A stretch of DNA of 28,239 nucleotides from IMG/VR virus record IMGVR_UViG_3300034117_000198, positions 1 to 28,239 of that record. One strand, written 5' to 3'. A program made the translations under genes and the position numbers. The notes below the pieces were generated by a model. The model saw only the letters and a list, made by a program, of their open reading frames with translations, was not told the origin of the DNA and did no database searches. Origin of the DNA: a virus. Shown in pieces: positions 10,401-16,626 of this stretch (position 1 is its first letter; each line of letters opens with the position of its first letter).

Positions 10401-13400
10401 TGGTGATAGAGTTATTGGTTCTGTACTTTCATCATCATATGCATTTATCGCAGAAACTGCAAGAAGTGTTACTGGATTTGATTCGGCATCATTATCAGCA
10501 TTAACTGATATTCAAAACTTAGTTAGAAATTCACAAACATCTTCAATGAGTGTGGCGTTTGCAGTTAATTCAACATTCGCACAAACTGCATCTTATGTAG
10601 CTAACTTAGGTGAATTGGATTTGACTAACTATGTTAAAAATTCAGTAACATCTTCAATGACTGTTGGTACGGCATCTTTAGCAATTACCGCATCATACGC
10701 ATTATTTGCACAAAACGCATCGAATGTAGATACAACAAACTTTATACAAAAAACACAAACAGCATCAATGTTTGTTGGTACTGCTTCATTAGCATACACA
10801 GCATCTTACGCAATGTTTGCATTATCTTCTGGAAATACTGATACGGCATCTTTCTTACAAATTAATAAAGACCAAACAATTAACGCATCGCTTACAATTA
10901 GTGGTAGTATTGGTGTTAGTGGTAGTATAAGAATAGGTACATTAGCATCTGGTTCTTCTGATAATGTAGTTGTTTGGAATAGTGCAACAAAAATATTAGA
11001 AACACGAAGTGTAGCAGGTGTGCAAGGTTCTTCTGGCTCAGCCGGTTCGGCGGGTACATCTGGAACTGAAGGTTCGGCAGGTTCATCGGGAACTTCTGGA
11101 ACTTCTGGAACGGAAGGGTCGGCAGGTACTTCAGGAACTTCTGGTACAAGTGGTAGTGAGGGTTCGTCTGGAACTTCTGGAACGGAGGGTTCAGCAGGTA
11201 CTTCAGGAACTTCAGGAACTTCTGGTACGGAAGGTTCAGCAGGTACTTCAGGTACTTCAGGTACTTCTGGCACATCGGGAACAACTGGTAGTGAAGGTAC
11301 ATCAGGAACTTCTGGAACATCTGGCTCTACGGGTAGTGAAGGTACATCGGGAACTTCTGGAACAGCCGGTAGTAGTGGTACATCAGGAACTTCTGGTACA
11401 TCGGGAACATCTGGAACAAGCGGTACATCAGGAACTTCTGGAACAAGCGGTACTGCTGGTAGTAGTGGCACAAGTGGTTCATCGGGAACTTCTGGAACAA
11501 GTGGTACATCGGGCTCTACTGGTAGTGCAGGTACATCGGGAACTTCTGGTAGTGGGGGTACTTCGGGAACAAGCGGAAGTAGTGGTAGTAGTGGTTCATC
11601 GGGAACTTCTGGAACTACGGGAAGTGAAGGTACTTCAGGAACTTCTGGTTCAACCGGTACGGGAGGTTCATCGGGAACTTCTGGTTCAGCAGGAACTTCT
11701 GGGACGAGAGGAACAAGCGGTAGTGGTGGAACTTCTGGCACAAGCGGAACATCAGGTACAAGTGGTGGAGAAGGTTCTTCTGGAACAAGCGGTAGTGGTG
11801 GTTCATCTGGTACGGGAGGTTCTTCTGGAACTTCAGGCTCAGCAGGAACTTCAGGAACTTCTGGAACAAGTGGTAGTGATGGTATAAGTGGTACATCGGG
11901 AACTTCTGGAACGAGTGGTAGTAGTGGTACATCTGGTTCAACGGGTTCTTCTGGAACTTCTGGCACATCGGGAACTTCTGGCTCAACTGGTTCAGCAGGT
12001 ACATCGGGAACTTCTGGAATTGATGGCACATCGGGAACTTCTGGCACAAGCGGCACATCAGGAACTTCAGGTACAACGGGAAGTGATGGAACGTCTGGAA
12101 CAAGTGGTAGTGATGGTTCATCGGGAACTTCTGGTACAAGTGGCACATCAGGAACTTCAGGTACAACGGGAAGTGAAGGAACGTCTGGAACAAGCGGTAC
12201 ATCCGGAACAAGCGGTAGTGATGGAACTTCTGGAACAAGTGGTTCAACTGGTAGTGATGGTACAAGCGGTACGAGTGGTATTGGTACTGATGGAACGTCT
12301 GGAACAAGTGGTACATCAGGAACAAGCGGTACTGATGGAACTTCAGGAACAAGCGGAATAAGTGGTAGTGATGGAACTTCAGGAACAAGTGGTATAAATG
12401 GAACGGATGGTACATCGGGAACTTCTGGTTCTGATGGAACTTCTGGAACAAGTGGTAGTGATGGAACTTCAGGAACTTCTGGTACAAATGGTAGTGAGGG
12501 AACTTCTGGAACATCAGGTACGTCAGGCTCCAACGGAACATCGGGCACAAGTGGTAGTAATGGCACAAGCGGTACATCGGGAACTTCTGGAACAAGTGGT
12601 ATTGGTACTGATGGAACTTCAGGAACAAGCGGAATAAATGGAACGGATGGTACATCGGGAACTTCTGGTTCTGATGGAACTTCTGGAACGTCTGGTAGTA
12701 GTGGTACAAGCGGTACAAGTGGCACATCAGGAACTTCTGGTTTAGATGGAACATTCTTTGGTAGTAGTGGTACTTCGGGAACTTCTGGTACAAGTGGTTC
12801 AAGCGGTACAAGCGGTACATCAGGAACTTCTGGTTTAGATGGGACATATTTTGGTAGTAGTGGTACGAGTGGTATTGGTACTGATGGAACTTCGGGAACT
12901 TCTGGTACAAGTGGAATCAATGGTAGTGATGGAACTTCTGGAACAAGTGGAATCAATGGTAGTGATGGAACGTCAGGAACTTCTGGTTTAGATGGAACAT
13001 TTTTTGGTAGTAATGGAACAAGTGGAGAGAATGGTACTTCAGGTACTTCTGGAGCAGGTACTTCGGGAACATCTGGTACAAGCGGTACATCAGGAACTTC
13101 TGGTTTAGATGGGACATATTTTGGTAGTAGTGGTACAAGTGGAGAGAATGGTACTTCAGGAACTTCTGGAGCTGGAACTTCTGGCACATCGGGAACTTCG
13201 GGTACTTCAGGAACGTCTGGTATAGATGGAACATATTTTGGTTCATCTGGAACTTCTGGAAGTGATGGAACTTCGGGAACGTCTGGAGCAGGTACGTCTG
13301 GAACTTCTGGTATGGATGGAACATCAGGAACTTCTGGTTTAGATGGTACATATTTTGGTAGTAGTGGTACTAGTGGAGAAAGTGGTTCATCGGGAACTTC

Positions 13401-14583
13401 TGGAGAGAGTGGTTCATCAGGAACTTCTGGAGAAAGTGGTTCATCCGGAACTTCAGGAACTTCTGGATTGGATGGTACACTATTTGGAAGTAGTGGTACT
13501 TCAGGAACTTCTGGTACAAGTGGAAGTAGTGGAACTTCTGGTACATCAGGAACTTCTGGTTCTTCTGGATTGAATGGTACAATGTTTGGTTCTTCAGGAA
13601 CTTCTGGTACATCCGGAACTTCTGGAATAAGTGGTACATCAGGAACGTCTGGTACAAGCGGTACGTCTGGGACGTCTGGATTGGATGGTACATTATTTGG
13701 TTCATCGGGTACTTCTGGAGTTAGTGGTACATCGGGAACGTCAGGTTCTTCTGGTACAAGTGGAACTTCGGGTACATCAGGAACTTCTGGAGTGAATGGT
13801 ACAATGTTTGGAAGCAGTGGAACTTCTGGAGCACAAGGAACTGGTGGGAGTGGAGGTTCTTCTGGTACTAGTGGTACATCATTTTATGGAGTTACATCAG
13901 GAACTTCCGGAACATCAGGAATTAGTGGTACTAACGGTTTAGCTGGTACTTCTGGTACAAACGCTCCGGGATTTTCATCGGGAACTTCTGGTACATCTGG
14001 GCAAACTGGTACAAGCGGAACAAGTGGTACAAACGCTCCGGGATTTTCTTCTGGAACATCAGGAACTTCTGGATTAACTGGAACATCAGGAACGTCCGCA
14101 CCTGGAATAACTTCTGGAACGTCTGGAACATCTGGATTTCAATTAACTGGTACAACTAATAATGGTTTACTTACATATGTTGATACACCTATTGGAGTTC
14201 AAGTAGAATCTGGAATATTATTTGATGGAACTACTTTATCGGTAACCGGTAATGTAGCATCTACAACATATAGAGAAACATATTCAAATCAAGGAACTGG
14301 TGGAAGCGTAACATTAGATTTATCTACGGCAAATAACTTTAGAAGACAATTTAATGGTACTGCAACAATATCATTCTCAAATGCACCAGCATCAAATGCA
14401 TTTGGATTTACTTTAGTAGTTGTAAATGCTGGGGCCTTTTCTATAACATGGCCTGTTAATGTTGATTGGGCAGGTGGAAGTGCACCATTATTAACATCGT
14501 CTGGAACTGATGTTTTAGCGTTCTATACTTATGATAATGGTACAACCTATTTAGGATTCACAACTGGTAAAAATTTAAGTTAA
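4429..14583 (+). CDS. Giant modular tail fibre protein with cupredoxin-like domains and collagen-like shaft (3384 aa)
   Basis: Residues about 70-1880 are a chain of roughly 22 modules, each with a GSGAGLxDIPRSAL or GDGSxLxN segment, a SGSVTASVSPxxGF segment and a GSQFTGSLFVSG segment, as in fibres of marine T4-like phages. Two cupredoxin-like domains are set into it (residues 501-604 and 1129-1235). Residues about 1893-1990 form a small beta domain (VSFNNVSSLTIVHNLGIRYP). TASYALFA-type repeats follow, then a Gly-Thr-Ser collagen-like shaft (2197-3236). The end is a beta domain with TLDLSTANNF, SFSNAPAS, ITWPVNVDWAGG and the ending YLGFTTGKNLS, a common C-terminal fibre domain. There is no S74 domain. 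The protein has a single cysteine (1221). The likely role is a very long host-contact fibre or whisker; receptor and attachment site are unknown. No Shine-Dalgarno sequence precedes the ATG. Confidence 0.8.
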   Translation: MAISNLLTGRVRVVSPKNVTSDRYQFLDLSQAEPNLGVPPFSASLLTNPAIIVSDSDGNRGFAKKLFLEEFSGSFSGSFQGDGSGLRNVPSVVAPFIASGSATASFKSNGLNINTDTIIDGNLYVSKSIIADQIIVNIVSSSIIYSSGSNIFGNTDSNIQQFTGSVRIQSELIGNNITGSSFTGSFTGSFFGDGRDLFNLPQATRLSTGSVTASVSPQFGFKVESISSGSQFTGSLFVSGNVTADFYFGDGSNLLNVPSTVAPRIASGSVTASIAPNTGFIVNTFAQFEFPVSASMFSGSGRGLFDIPRSALTPDALTATLIATGSITASVSPNYGFKVEAGELGSQFTGSLFVSGGNIRVETGSFFSGSGAGLKDIPRSALTPDALLSTLITSGSVTASVSPNLGFQVISAESGSTFTGSLFVSGGIEINSGSSYSGSGERLFDIPIKALKDLDLTKISSGSATASISPDFGFRVNTFSTFSGSMIISASAVYYTSESLDTVFNVTNGADIAYSFTGAVSGPNPAINLVRGITYTFNINAAGQPFWIKTAISTGGGDLYNTGVTNNGAEVGTITFTVPNDAPNILYYNSEYQASMRGTINIVDSLVKRPAELKVIGYTNIIGDTSITGSLLVKDGATFKYWVSASVFTGSGAGLYDIPRSAFTGDSTRIASGSITASVSPDYGFRVETDLSGSTRYGSQFTGSVDVSASFRARDIITNLIFANEISGSDISGSFQGDGSRLTNINVPPQVATKIVSGSVTASVAPNIGFVVTSTELGSTLLGRVGISGSLFVSGNIELNSGSAFSGSGANLFNIPRTALTPDALLSTFIASGSVTASVSPNFGFKIESTEKGTQFSGSLFVSGAGIFLNSGSFSGSGKNLFDIPISALSNLDTSKIFSGSVTASVSPNRGFEVFAATSNFSGSISASVFSGSGAGLTNIPFSALSQELFRITSGSVTASVSPDTGFKVESSEIGSQFTGSLFVSGGYIRVETGSFFSGSGAGLNNIPRSALTLDALISTEIKSGSVTASVSPDDGFRVISIESGSQFSGSLFVSGGYIRVETGSFFSGSGAGLSDIPESALSFKINRIASGSATASISPDYGFRVNTFSAISGSFIVSSSARELAYSDIDTVFNVTNDGSNSYIISNRLVSGSNPTLTLVRNVNYTFNVNASGHPFLIKTQSGPGPSNTYTTWVTNNGDDVGVITFLVSGSAPDTLYYNCQFHGSMAGTINVVDALYVPAEIKLIGETKVEGNVTASMFSGSGKGLFDIPQSAISGDTVRIASGSVTASVSPNFGFRVASFVSGSDFSGSIRIDSSSFIYSLGTYLREIPRAALTEDALVSSEIKSGSVTASVSPDFGFRVTSPFSSSIDESGSFTTQIGSRFTGSISISGSLFVNDTSGGLFIESSSFIYGVGTYLRNIPRSALTEDALISTEIKSGSVTASVSPDFGFRVIATDIVSGSIFGSQFTGSVDVSGSIRAFTFLGDGSQLTNVVAAASPLIASGSATASVASGDTFIVTTGATGSGLDFQIGTRITGSVDISGSLKSQFFVGDGRFISNVQAAAAPFIGSGSATASVQSGDSFVVTTGATGSAIGSRFTGSIDVSGSVRAFTFIGDGSQLINVQASAAPLIASGSATASVQSGIQFIVTTKGNFSTVGSNSGSYYGSVFTGSVIISGSISASRYDGDGGGLFNIPASALEDLQLDRIQSGSGRAIIDPEKLDVNVPITAALYIGDGGGLFNIPANALQDLKLDRIISGSVQGVISPNKGLEVNTSVRIFSGSLTVSGSVFVSGGNVIVASGSTFIGDGSGLTNISLANISFETFILKSGSFTASISPDKGFVVNASASIWGDVYVGNNLRANKITGSTSIYSPIVSGGLLGTYTYQGNGPTASIDYDILRYDPTRGHYIPQPETSLTETVSFNNVSSLTIVHNLGIRYPMVQVYATGSEDQILPGTIKSIDDDTIQILFSGLTSGHAVIGSGGSLINGSIPGDRVIGSVLSSSYAFIAETARSVTGFDSASLSALTDIQNLVRNSQTSSMSVAFAVNSTFAQTASYVANLGELDLTNYVKNSVTSSMTVGTASLAITASYALFAQNASNVDTTNFIQKTQTASMFVGTASLAYTASYAMFALSSGNTDTASFLQINKDQTINASLTISGSIGVSGSIRIGTLASGSSDNVVVWNSATKILETRSVAGVQGSSGSAGSAGTSGTEGSAGSSGTSGTSGTEGSAGTSGTSGTSGSEGSSGTSGTEGSAGTSGTSGTSGTEGSAGTSGTSGTSGTSGTTGSEGTSGTSGTSGSTGSEGTSGTSGTAGSSGTSGTSGTSGTSGTSGTSGTSGTSGTAGSSGTSGSSGTSGTSGTSGSTGSAGTSGTSGSGGTSGTSGSSGSSGSSGTSGTTGSEGTSGTSGSTGTGGSSGTSGSAGTSGTRGTSGSGGTSGTSGTSGTSGGEGSSGTSGSGGSSGTGGSSGTSGSAGTSGTSGTSGSDGISGTSGTSGTSGSSGTSGSTGSSGTSGTSGTSGSTGSAGTSGTSGIDGTSGTSGTSGTSGTSGTTGSDGTSGTSGSDGSSGTSGTSGTSGTSGTTGSEGTSGTSGTSGTSGSDGTSGTSGSTGSDGTSGTSGIGTDGTSGTSGTSGTSGTDGTSGTSGISGSDGTSGTSGINGTDGTSGTSGSDGTSGTSGSDGTSGTSGTNGSEGTSGTSGTSGSNGTSGTSGSNGTSGTSGTSGTSGIGTDGTSGTSGINGTDGTSGTSGSDGTSGTSGSSGTSGTSGTSGTSGLDGTFFGSSGTSGTSGTSGSSGTSGTSGTSGLDGTYFGSSGTSGIGTDGTSGTSGTSGINGSDGTSGTSGINGSDGTSGTSGLDGTFFGSNGTSGENGTSGTSGAGTSGTSGTSGTSGTSGLDGTYFGSSGTSGENGTSGTSGAGTSGTSGTSGTSGTSGIDGTYFGSSGTSGSDGTSGTSGAGTSGTSGMDGTSGTSGLDGTYFGSSGTSGESGSSGTSGESGSSGTSGESGSSGTSGTSGLDGTLFGSSGTSGTSGTSGSSGTSGTSGTSGSSGLNGTMFGSSGTSGTSGTSGISGTSGTSGTSGTSGTSGLDGTLFGSSGTSGVSGTSGTSGSSGTSGTSGTSGTSGVNGTMFGSSGTSGAQGTGGSGGSSGTSGTSFYGVTSGTSGTSGISGTNGLAGTSGTNAPGFSSGTSGTSGQTGTSGTSGTNAPGFSSGTSGTSGLTGTSGTSAPGITSGTSGTSGFQLTGTTNNGLLTYVDTPIGVQVESGILFDGTTLSVTGNVASTTYRETYSNQGTGGSVTLDLSTANNFRRQFNGTATISFSNAPASNAFGFTLVVVNAGAFSITWPVNVDWAGGSAPLLTSSGTDVLAFYTYDNGTTYLGFTTGKNLS
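5929..6240 (+). other. Cupredoxin-like domain, copy 1, copper ligands lost
   Basis: Residues 501-604 begin LDTVFNVTN and end GTINIVD, aligning along their whole length with copy 2 at 7813-8133. Where copy 2 has a GHPF histidine and a C-x2-H-x2-M loop, this copy has Gln544 (GQPFWI), Ser590, Gln593 and only the methionine (596). The fold is probably kept, but a type 1 copper site is not possible. Confidence 0.65.
7813..8133 (+). other. Cupredoxin-like domain, copy 2, full type 1 copper ligand set
   Basis: Residues 1129-1235 show YTFNVNASGHPF with His1175, then YYNCQFHGSM with Cys1221, His1224 and Met1227, followed by AGTINVVD. The C-x2-H-x2-M ligand loop has the spacing known from amicyanin, and the M-x-G-T-x-x-V ending is like plastocyanin. 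Cys1221 is the only cysteine in the whole 3384-residue protein. Actual copper binding is inference. Confidence 0.65.
12394..12689 (+). repeat. 56-base exact direct repeat inside the collagen-like tract
   Basis: Bases 12394-12449 are identical to 12634-12689, 240 bases (80 codons) apart. The wider stretches 12361-12450 and 12601-12690 differ at only five sites. Identity extends to synonymous positions. Confidence 0.85.
12805..13136 (+). repeat. 62-base exact direct repeat covering a GLDGTYFGSS element
   Basis: Bases 12805-12866 are identical to 13075-13136, 270 bases (90 codons) apart, in frame. The repeat spans the interruption element GLDGTYFGSS and its flanking GTS triplets. Confidence 0.85.
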
Positions 14584-14587
14584 AGCT

Positions 14588-15490
14588 ATGGGAATATTTA
14601 GAAGATTAGTAGAATCAGATGCATCGCAGGTTTTTCCTTTTGTATTTAAAGTAACAACAACTACTGCAAGTACAGTGTTTACTTGTCCTTTGGTAGATTA
14701 TGGTGGATTGACACCATCTTTATATATTAATTGGGGAGATGGAAATACATCACCATTAATAACAGCATCAAATTCAGCAAATAGAATTCATACATACGCA
14801 AGTGTAGGAACTTACATAATTACTATAAGTGGATTTATGCCAGGATTTTCAGTAAATAATAATTCAGCAATTAGAAATCTTATTACTGAAATAGTACAAT
14901 TTGGAATAGTTGGGTTAAGAACAATTAATTTTTATGGTTGTCAAAACGTAACATCAATACCAAGCAGCGCATCTTTAAGTGCAGTGGGTGGATATACTGG
15001 ATTGGATGAAGTAGTATCTTTTTCCGGATTCATGCAAGCAACTAGAATTACATCAATACCAGCTGATATGTTTCAATATTCTACAAAAGCAACAACATTT
15101 TCAAACACTTTTGCATCTGTATTAACATTAACAACAGTTCCATCTGGATTATTTAATAATGTACCAAACGTAACAACATTTGCATCTTGCTTTTTTGGTT
15201 GCACCGCACTAACATCAGTACCTTCTGATTTGTTTGACCAAAATACAACCGCTGTAAACTTTTCTGGTACTTTTTATAATTGTAGAGCACTTACAAATGT
15301 ATTACAATTTACATATAATACAAGCGTAACTATTTTTAATAATGTATATAATATGAGTAGTACGGTAAATTCATTATCTGGTACTGCTCCGGAAATTTGG
15401 AATAGAATACCAATTCCAGCCGGTACTAACGCATTTAATAATTGTACTGGATTAACAAATTTTGCATCAATACCTTCAACTTTTAAATAA
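14588..15490 (+). CDS. PKD-like plus BspA/DUF285-type leucine-rich-repeat protein (300 aa)
   Basis: The ATG at 14588 lies four bases after the giant fibre's stop, with no Shine-Dalgarno sequence, so translation is probably coupled. Residues 40-82 look like a PKD-type beta-sandwich: INWGDGN at 47-53 and HTYASVGTYIITISG at 68-82. From about residue 95 to the end are irregular leucine-rich repeats of the BspA/DUF285 type, with units such as LTSVPSDLF and SGTFYNCRALTNV, and cysteines in the typical N-C or F-x-G-C positions. Such repeats are known from surface-adhesive proteins of bacteria and from phage and mobile-element proteins. No signal peptide is seen. Placed between a fibre gene and a fibre chaperone, it may be a receptor-binding or fibre-tip component; that role is inference. 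Confidence 0.7.
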   Translation: MGIFRRLVESDASQVFPFVFKVTTTTASTVFTCPLVDYGGLTPSLYINWGDGNTSPLITASNSANRIHTYASVGTYIITISGFMPGFSVNNNSAIRNLITEIVQFGIVGLRTINFYGCQNVTSIPSSASLSAVGGYTGLDEVVSFSGFMQATRITSIPADMFQYSTKATTFSNTFASVLTLTTVPSGLFNNVPNVTTFASCFFGCTALTSVPSDLFDQNTTAVNFSGTFYNCRALTNVLQFTYNTSVTIFNNVYNMSSTVNSLSGTAPEIWNRIPIPAGTNAFNNCTGLTNFASIPSTFK

Positions 15491-15491
15491 T

Positions 15492-15935
15492 ATGTATTTA
15501 CGAATTATAAACGATACGATTAACTATCCTTATACTATTAACGAGTTAAGAAATTCATATCCAAATACAAGCTTACCATCTGAATTAACTGATGAAGCTT
15601 TGATTGAATGGGATATGCATGTAGTACAACCAACTCCAATGCCGGTTGATTACACAAAAAATATTACCGAAGGAACTCCTACTTTAATTGATGGGGTTTA
15701 TTATAAAAGTTGGAATCAAACTAATGCTACTTCCGAAGAAATTTCTTATAGAATAGAAAATCAATGGGAAGAAGTAAGAGTATTAAGAAATCAATTATTA
15801 TCTGAGTGTGATTGGACACAATTAGCAGATATACCAACTGAAACGAAAGAATTGTGGACATCATATAGAGCACAATTAAGAGATATTACATCTCAATCCA
15901 ATCCTTTTTCTATTAACTGGCCTGTGAAACCTTAA
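15492..15935 (+). CDS. Phage tail fibre assembly chaperone-like protein (147 aa)
   Basis: The start is taken as ATG 15492, one base after the previous stop; an in-frame ATG at 15462 would overlap that gene by 29 bases and add a poor leader. Residues 90-147 carry the signature of the phage tail assembly chaperone family (Phage_tail_APC type): VRVLRNQLLSECDWTQLADIP, then LWTSYRAQLRDIT and NPFSINWPVKP. The N-terminal 85 residues (MYLRIINDTI, YTINELR) are less conserved and may recognise the specific fibre. Such proteins are usually encoded beside the fibre they fold or trimerise and are often absent from the mature virion. Here it sits between the two giant fibres, so either could be the client. 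The first fibre, which lacks an S74 chaperone, is the more likely one (inference). Confidence 0.75.
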   Translation: MYLRIINDTINYPYTINELRNSYPNTSLPSELTDEALIEWDMHVVQPTPMPVDYTKNITEGTPTLIDGVYYKSWNQTNATSEEISYRIENQWEEVRVLRNQLLSECDWTQLADIPTETKELWTSYRAQLRDITSQSNPFSINWPVKP

Positions 15936-15947
15936 AAGGAAATTATT

Positions 15948-15985
15948 TTATATTTATACCTATAACAAAAAGTATATAAATATAA
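15948..15985 (+). promoter_or_regulatory. ATATTTATA motif within an 11-bp perfect inverted repeat at the start of the mini-fibre gene
   Basis: TTATATTTATA (15948-15958) and its exact reverse complement TATAAATATAA (15975-15985) flank 16 bases, and the right arm ends just before the ATG at 15986. The left arm contains the recurrent intergenic ATATTTATA. The structure could be a start-site hairpin or two opposed promoter-like boxes. Confidence 0.4.
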
Positions 15986-16264
15986 ATGGTAATACATAGT
16001 CCAATATTTTCTGGTTCAATTACACAAGCTTCAAATGCGTACGCAAATTTAAGTGGTTCATTTACTGGGTCCTTTACTGGTTCATTTAAGGGTACTATTG
16101 ATGTGTCACAAGCATCATTTGATTATCTTAATGTAAATCAAAGATTATCAGTAAGCGGCTCCCAAAGTATTACGGGTTCAATATATTTAACTCAAGGTGG
16201 GTTTTTGGTAGATGGTGTAAACGTATTAGACTCTGCAATAGCATTTGCAATAGCATTAGGATAA
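15986..16264 (+). CDS. Small fibre-like protein (92 aa)
   Basis: This short protein is built from the same vocabulary as the two giant fibres: an IFSGSITQ start, SGSFTGSFTGSFKG at residues 23-36 (compare GSFTGSFTGSFFGDG near 4970 in the first fibre) and SVSGSQSITGSIYL in the middle. It ends in a hydrophobic VNVLDSAIAFAIALG. It has no known catalytic motif and no cysteine. It has its own upstream motif and an intact frame, which argues against a simple pseudogene. It may be a fibre adaptor or a remnant of a third fibre; I cannot assign a function. Confidence 0.55.
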   Translation: MVIHSPIFSGSITQASNAYANLSGSFTGSFTGSFKGTIDVSQASFDYLNVNQRLSVSGSQSITGSIYLTQGGFLVDGVNVLDSAIAFAIALG

Positions 16265-16277
16265 AAAATAAAACAAA

Positions 16278-16610
16278 ATGGCAAATACATTTAAAAATAG
16301 TATAACAAGTTCAATAGGAATAACAGGTGTAAAAGTATATGAAGCACCGGTAGGAACTGCAGCAACAATAATTGGTGTAAACGTAGCAAATACGGCAACA
16401 CAAAATATATCTGTAAGTGTAATGCTTAGAGATAATGCTGGTAACAAATGTGTATATTTAGTAAAGAATGCTTTGATTGTACAGGGTAGTTCAAATGTTA
16501 TGGTGGGTGGTGAGCAAAAAGTTGTATTAGAGGCTACTGACTTTATTTCAGTTACATCATCATTAGCAGCTTCGGCAGATGTAATTGTTTCGGTATTAGA
16601 ATTGACATAA
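16278..16610 (+). CDS. Small beta-sandwich virion protein (110 aa)
   Basis: Starts at ATG 16278 after an A-rich 13-base spacer. The sequence is all alternating hydrophobic strands: ITGVKVYEAPVGTAATIIGVNVAN, SVSVMLRD, CVYLVKNALIV, GGEQKVVLEATDFISV and the ending ADVIVSVLELT. I recall proteins of this kind from T4-like marine phages, where they are annotated as hypothetical or virion structural. The 305-aa protein at 3444-4361 carries the same fold in two halves. It lies directly upstream of the second giant fibre and may be part of its attachment site, which is inference. Confidence 0.6.
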   Translation: MANTFKNSITSSIGITGVKVYEAPVGTAATIIGVNVANTATQNISVSVMLRDNAGNKCVYLVKNALIVQGSSNVMVGGEQKVVLEATDFISVTSSLAASADVIVSVLELT

Positions 16611-16626
16611 TAAAAAGATATATTAA

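Larger units (their letters stand above)
11017..14136 (+). repeat. Collagen-like Gly-Thr-Ser tract of the first giant fibre (about 1040 residues)
   Basis: Residues 2197-3236 follow a Gly-X-Y triplet pattern dominated by GTS, with GSS, GSA, GSD, GSE and GTD. The first 140 triplets (to 12277) are unbroken. Later the pattern is interrupted by G-I-G (12277, 12598, 12871), by GAG steps, and ten times by a G-[LIMV]-[DN]-GT-[FYLM]-FGS element. Proline is absent except for the NAPGF/SAPGI boxes near 13960-14105. At DNA level this is a GGAACTTCTGG-rich array with long exact duplications. Confidence 0.9.

Noticed and set aside
11018-11887. Shifted + strand open frame rich in Leu, Glu and Val within the first collagen-like tract
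   Set aside because: Out-of-frame reading of GGAACTTCTGG repeats; the main frame has clear Gly-X-Y periodicity and conserved flanking domains.
10806-13187. Long antisense open frame of 793 codons, rich in Pro-Glu-Val-Pro
   Set aside because: It is the reverse complement of the Gly-Thr-Ser codon array. The repeat units contain no stop in that frame, so the open frame follows from the repeat and does not show coding.
11017-14136. CRISPR-like or satellite array
   Set aside because: The repeats are in frame, of mixed length and without unique spacers of constant size; they encode Gly-X-Y triplets.
4429-14583. Diversity-generating retroelement target in the fibre
   Set aside because: No reverse transcriptase, template repeat or adenine-biased variable repeat was seen in the window. 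The repeats are codon-level duplications of a structural tract.
15462-15464. ATG at 15462 as the start of the chaperone gene
   Set aside because: It would overlap the preceding gene's conserved end and add ten unrelated residues; ATG 15492 gives the expected one-base-gap coupled start.
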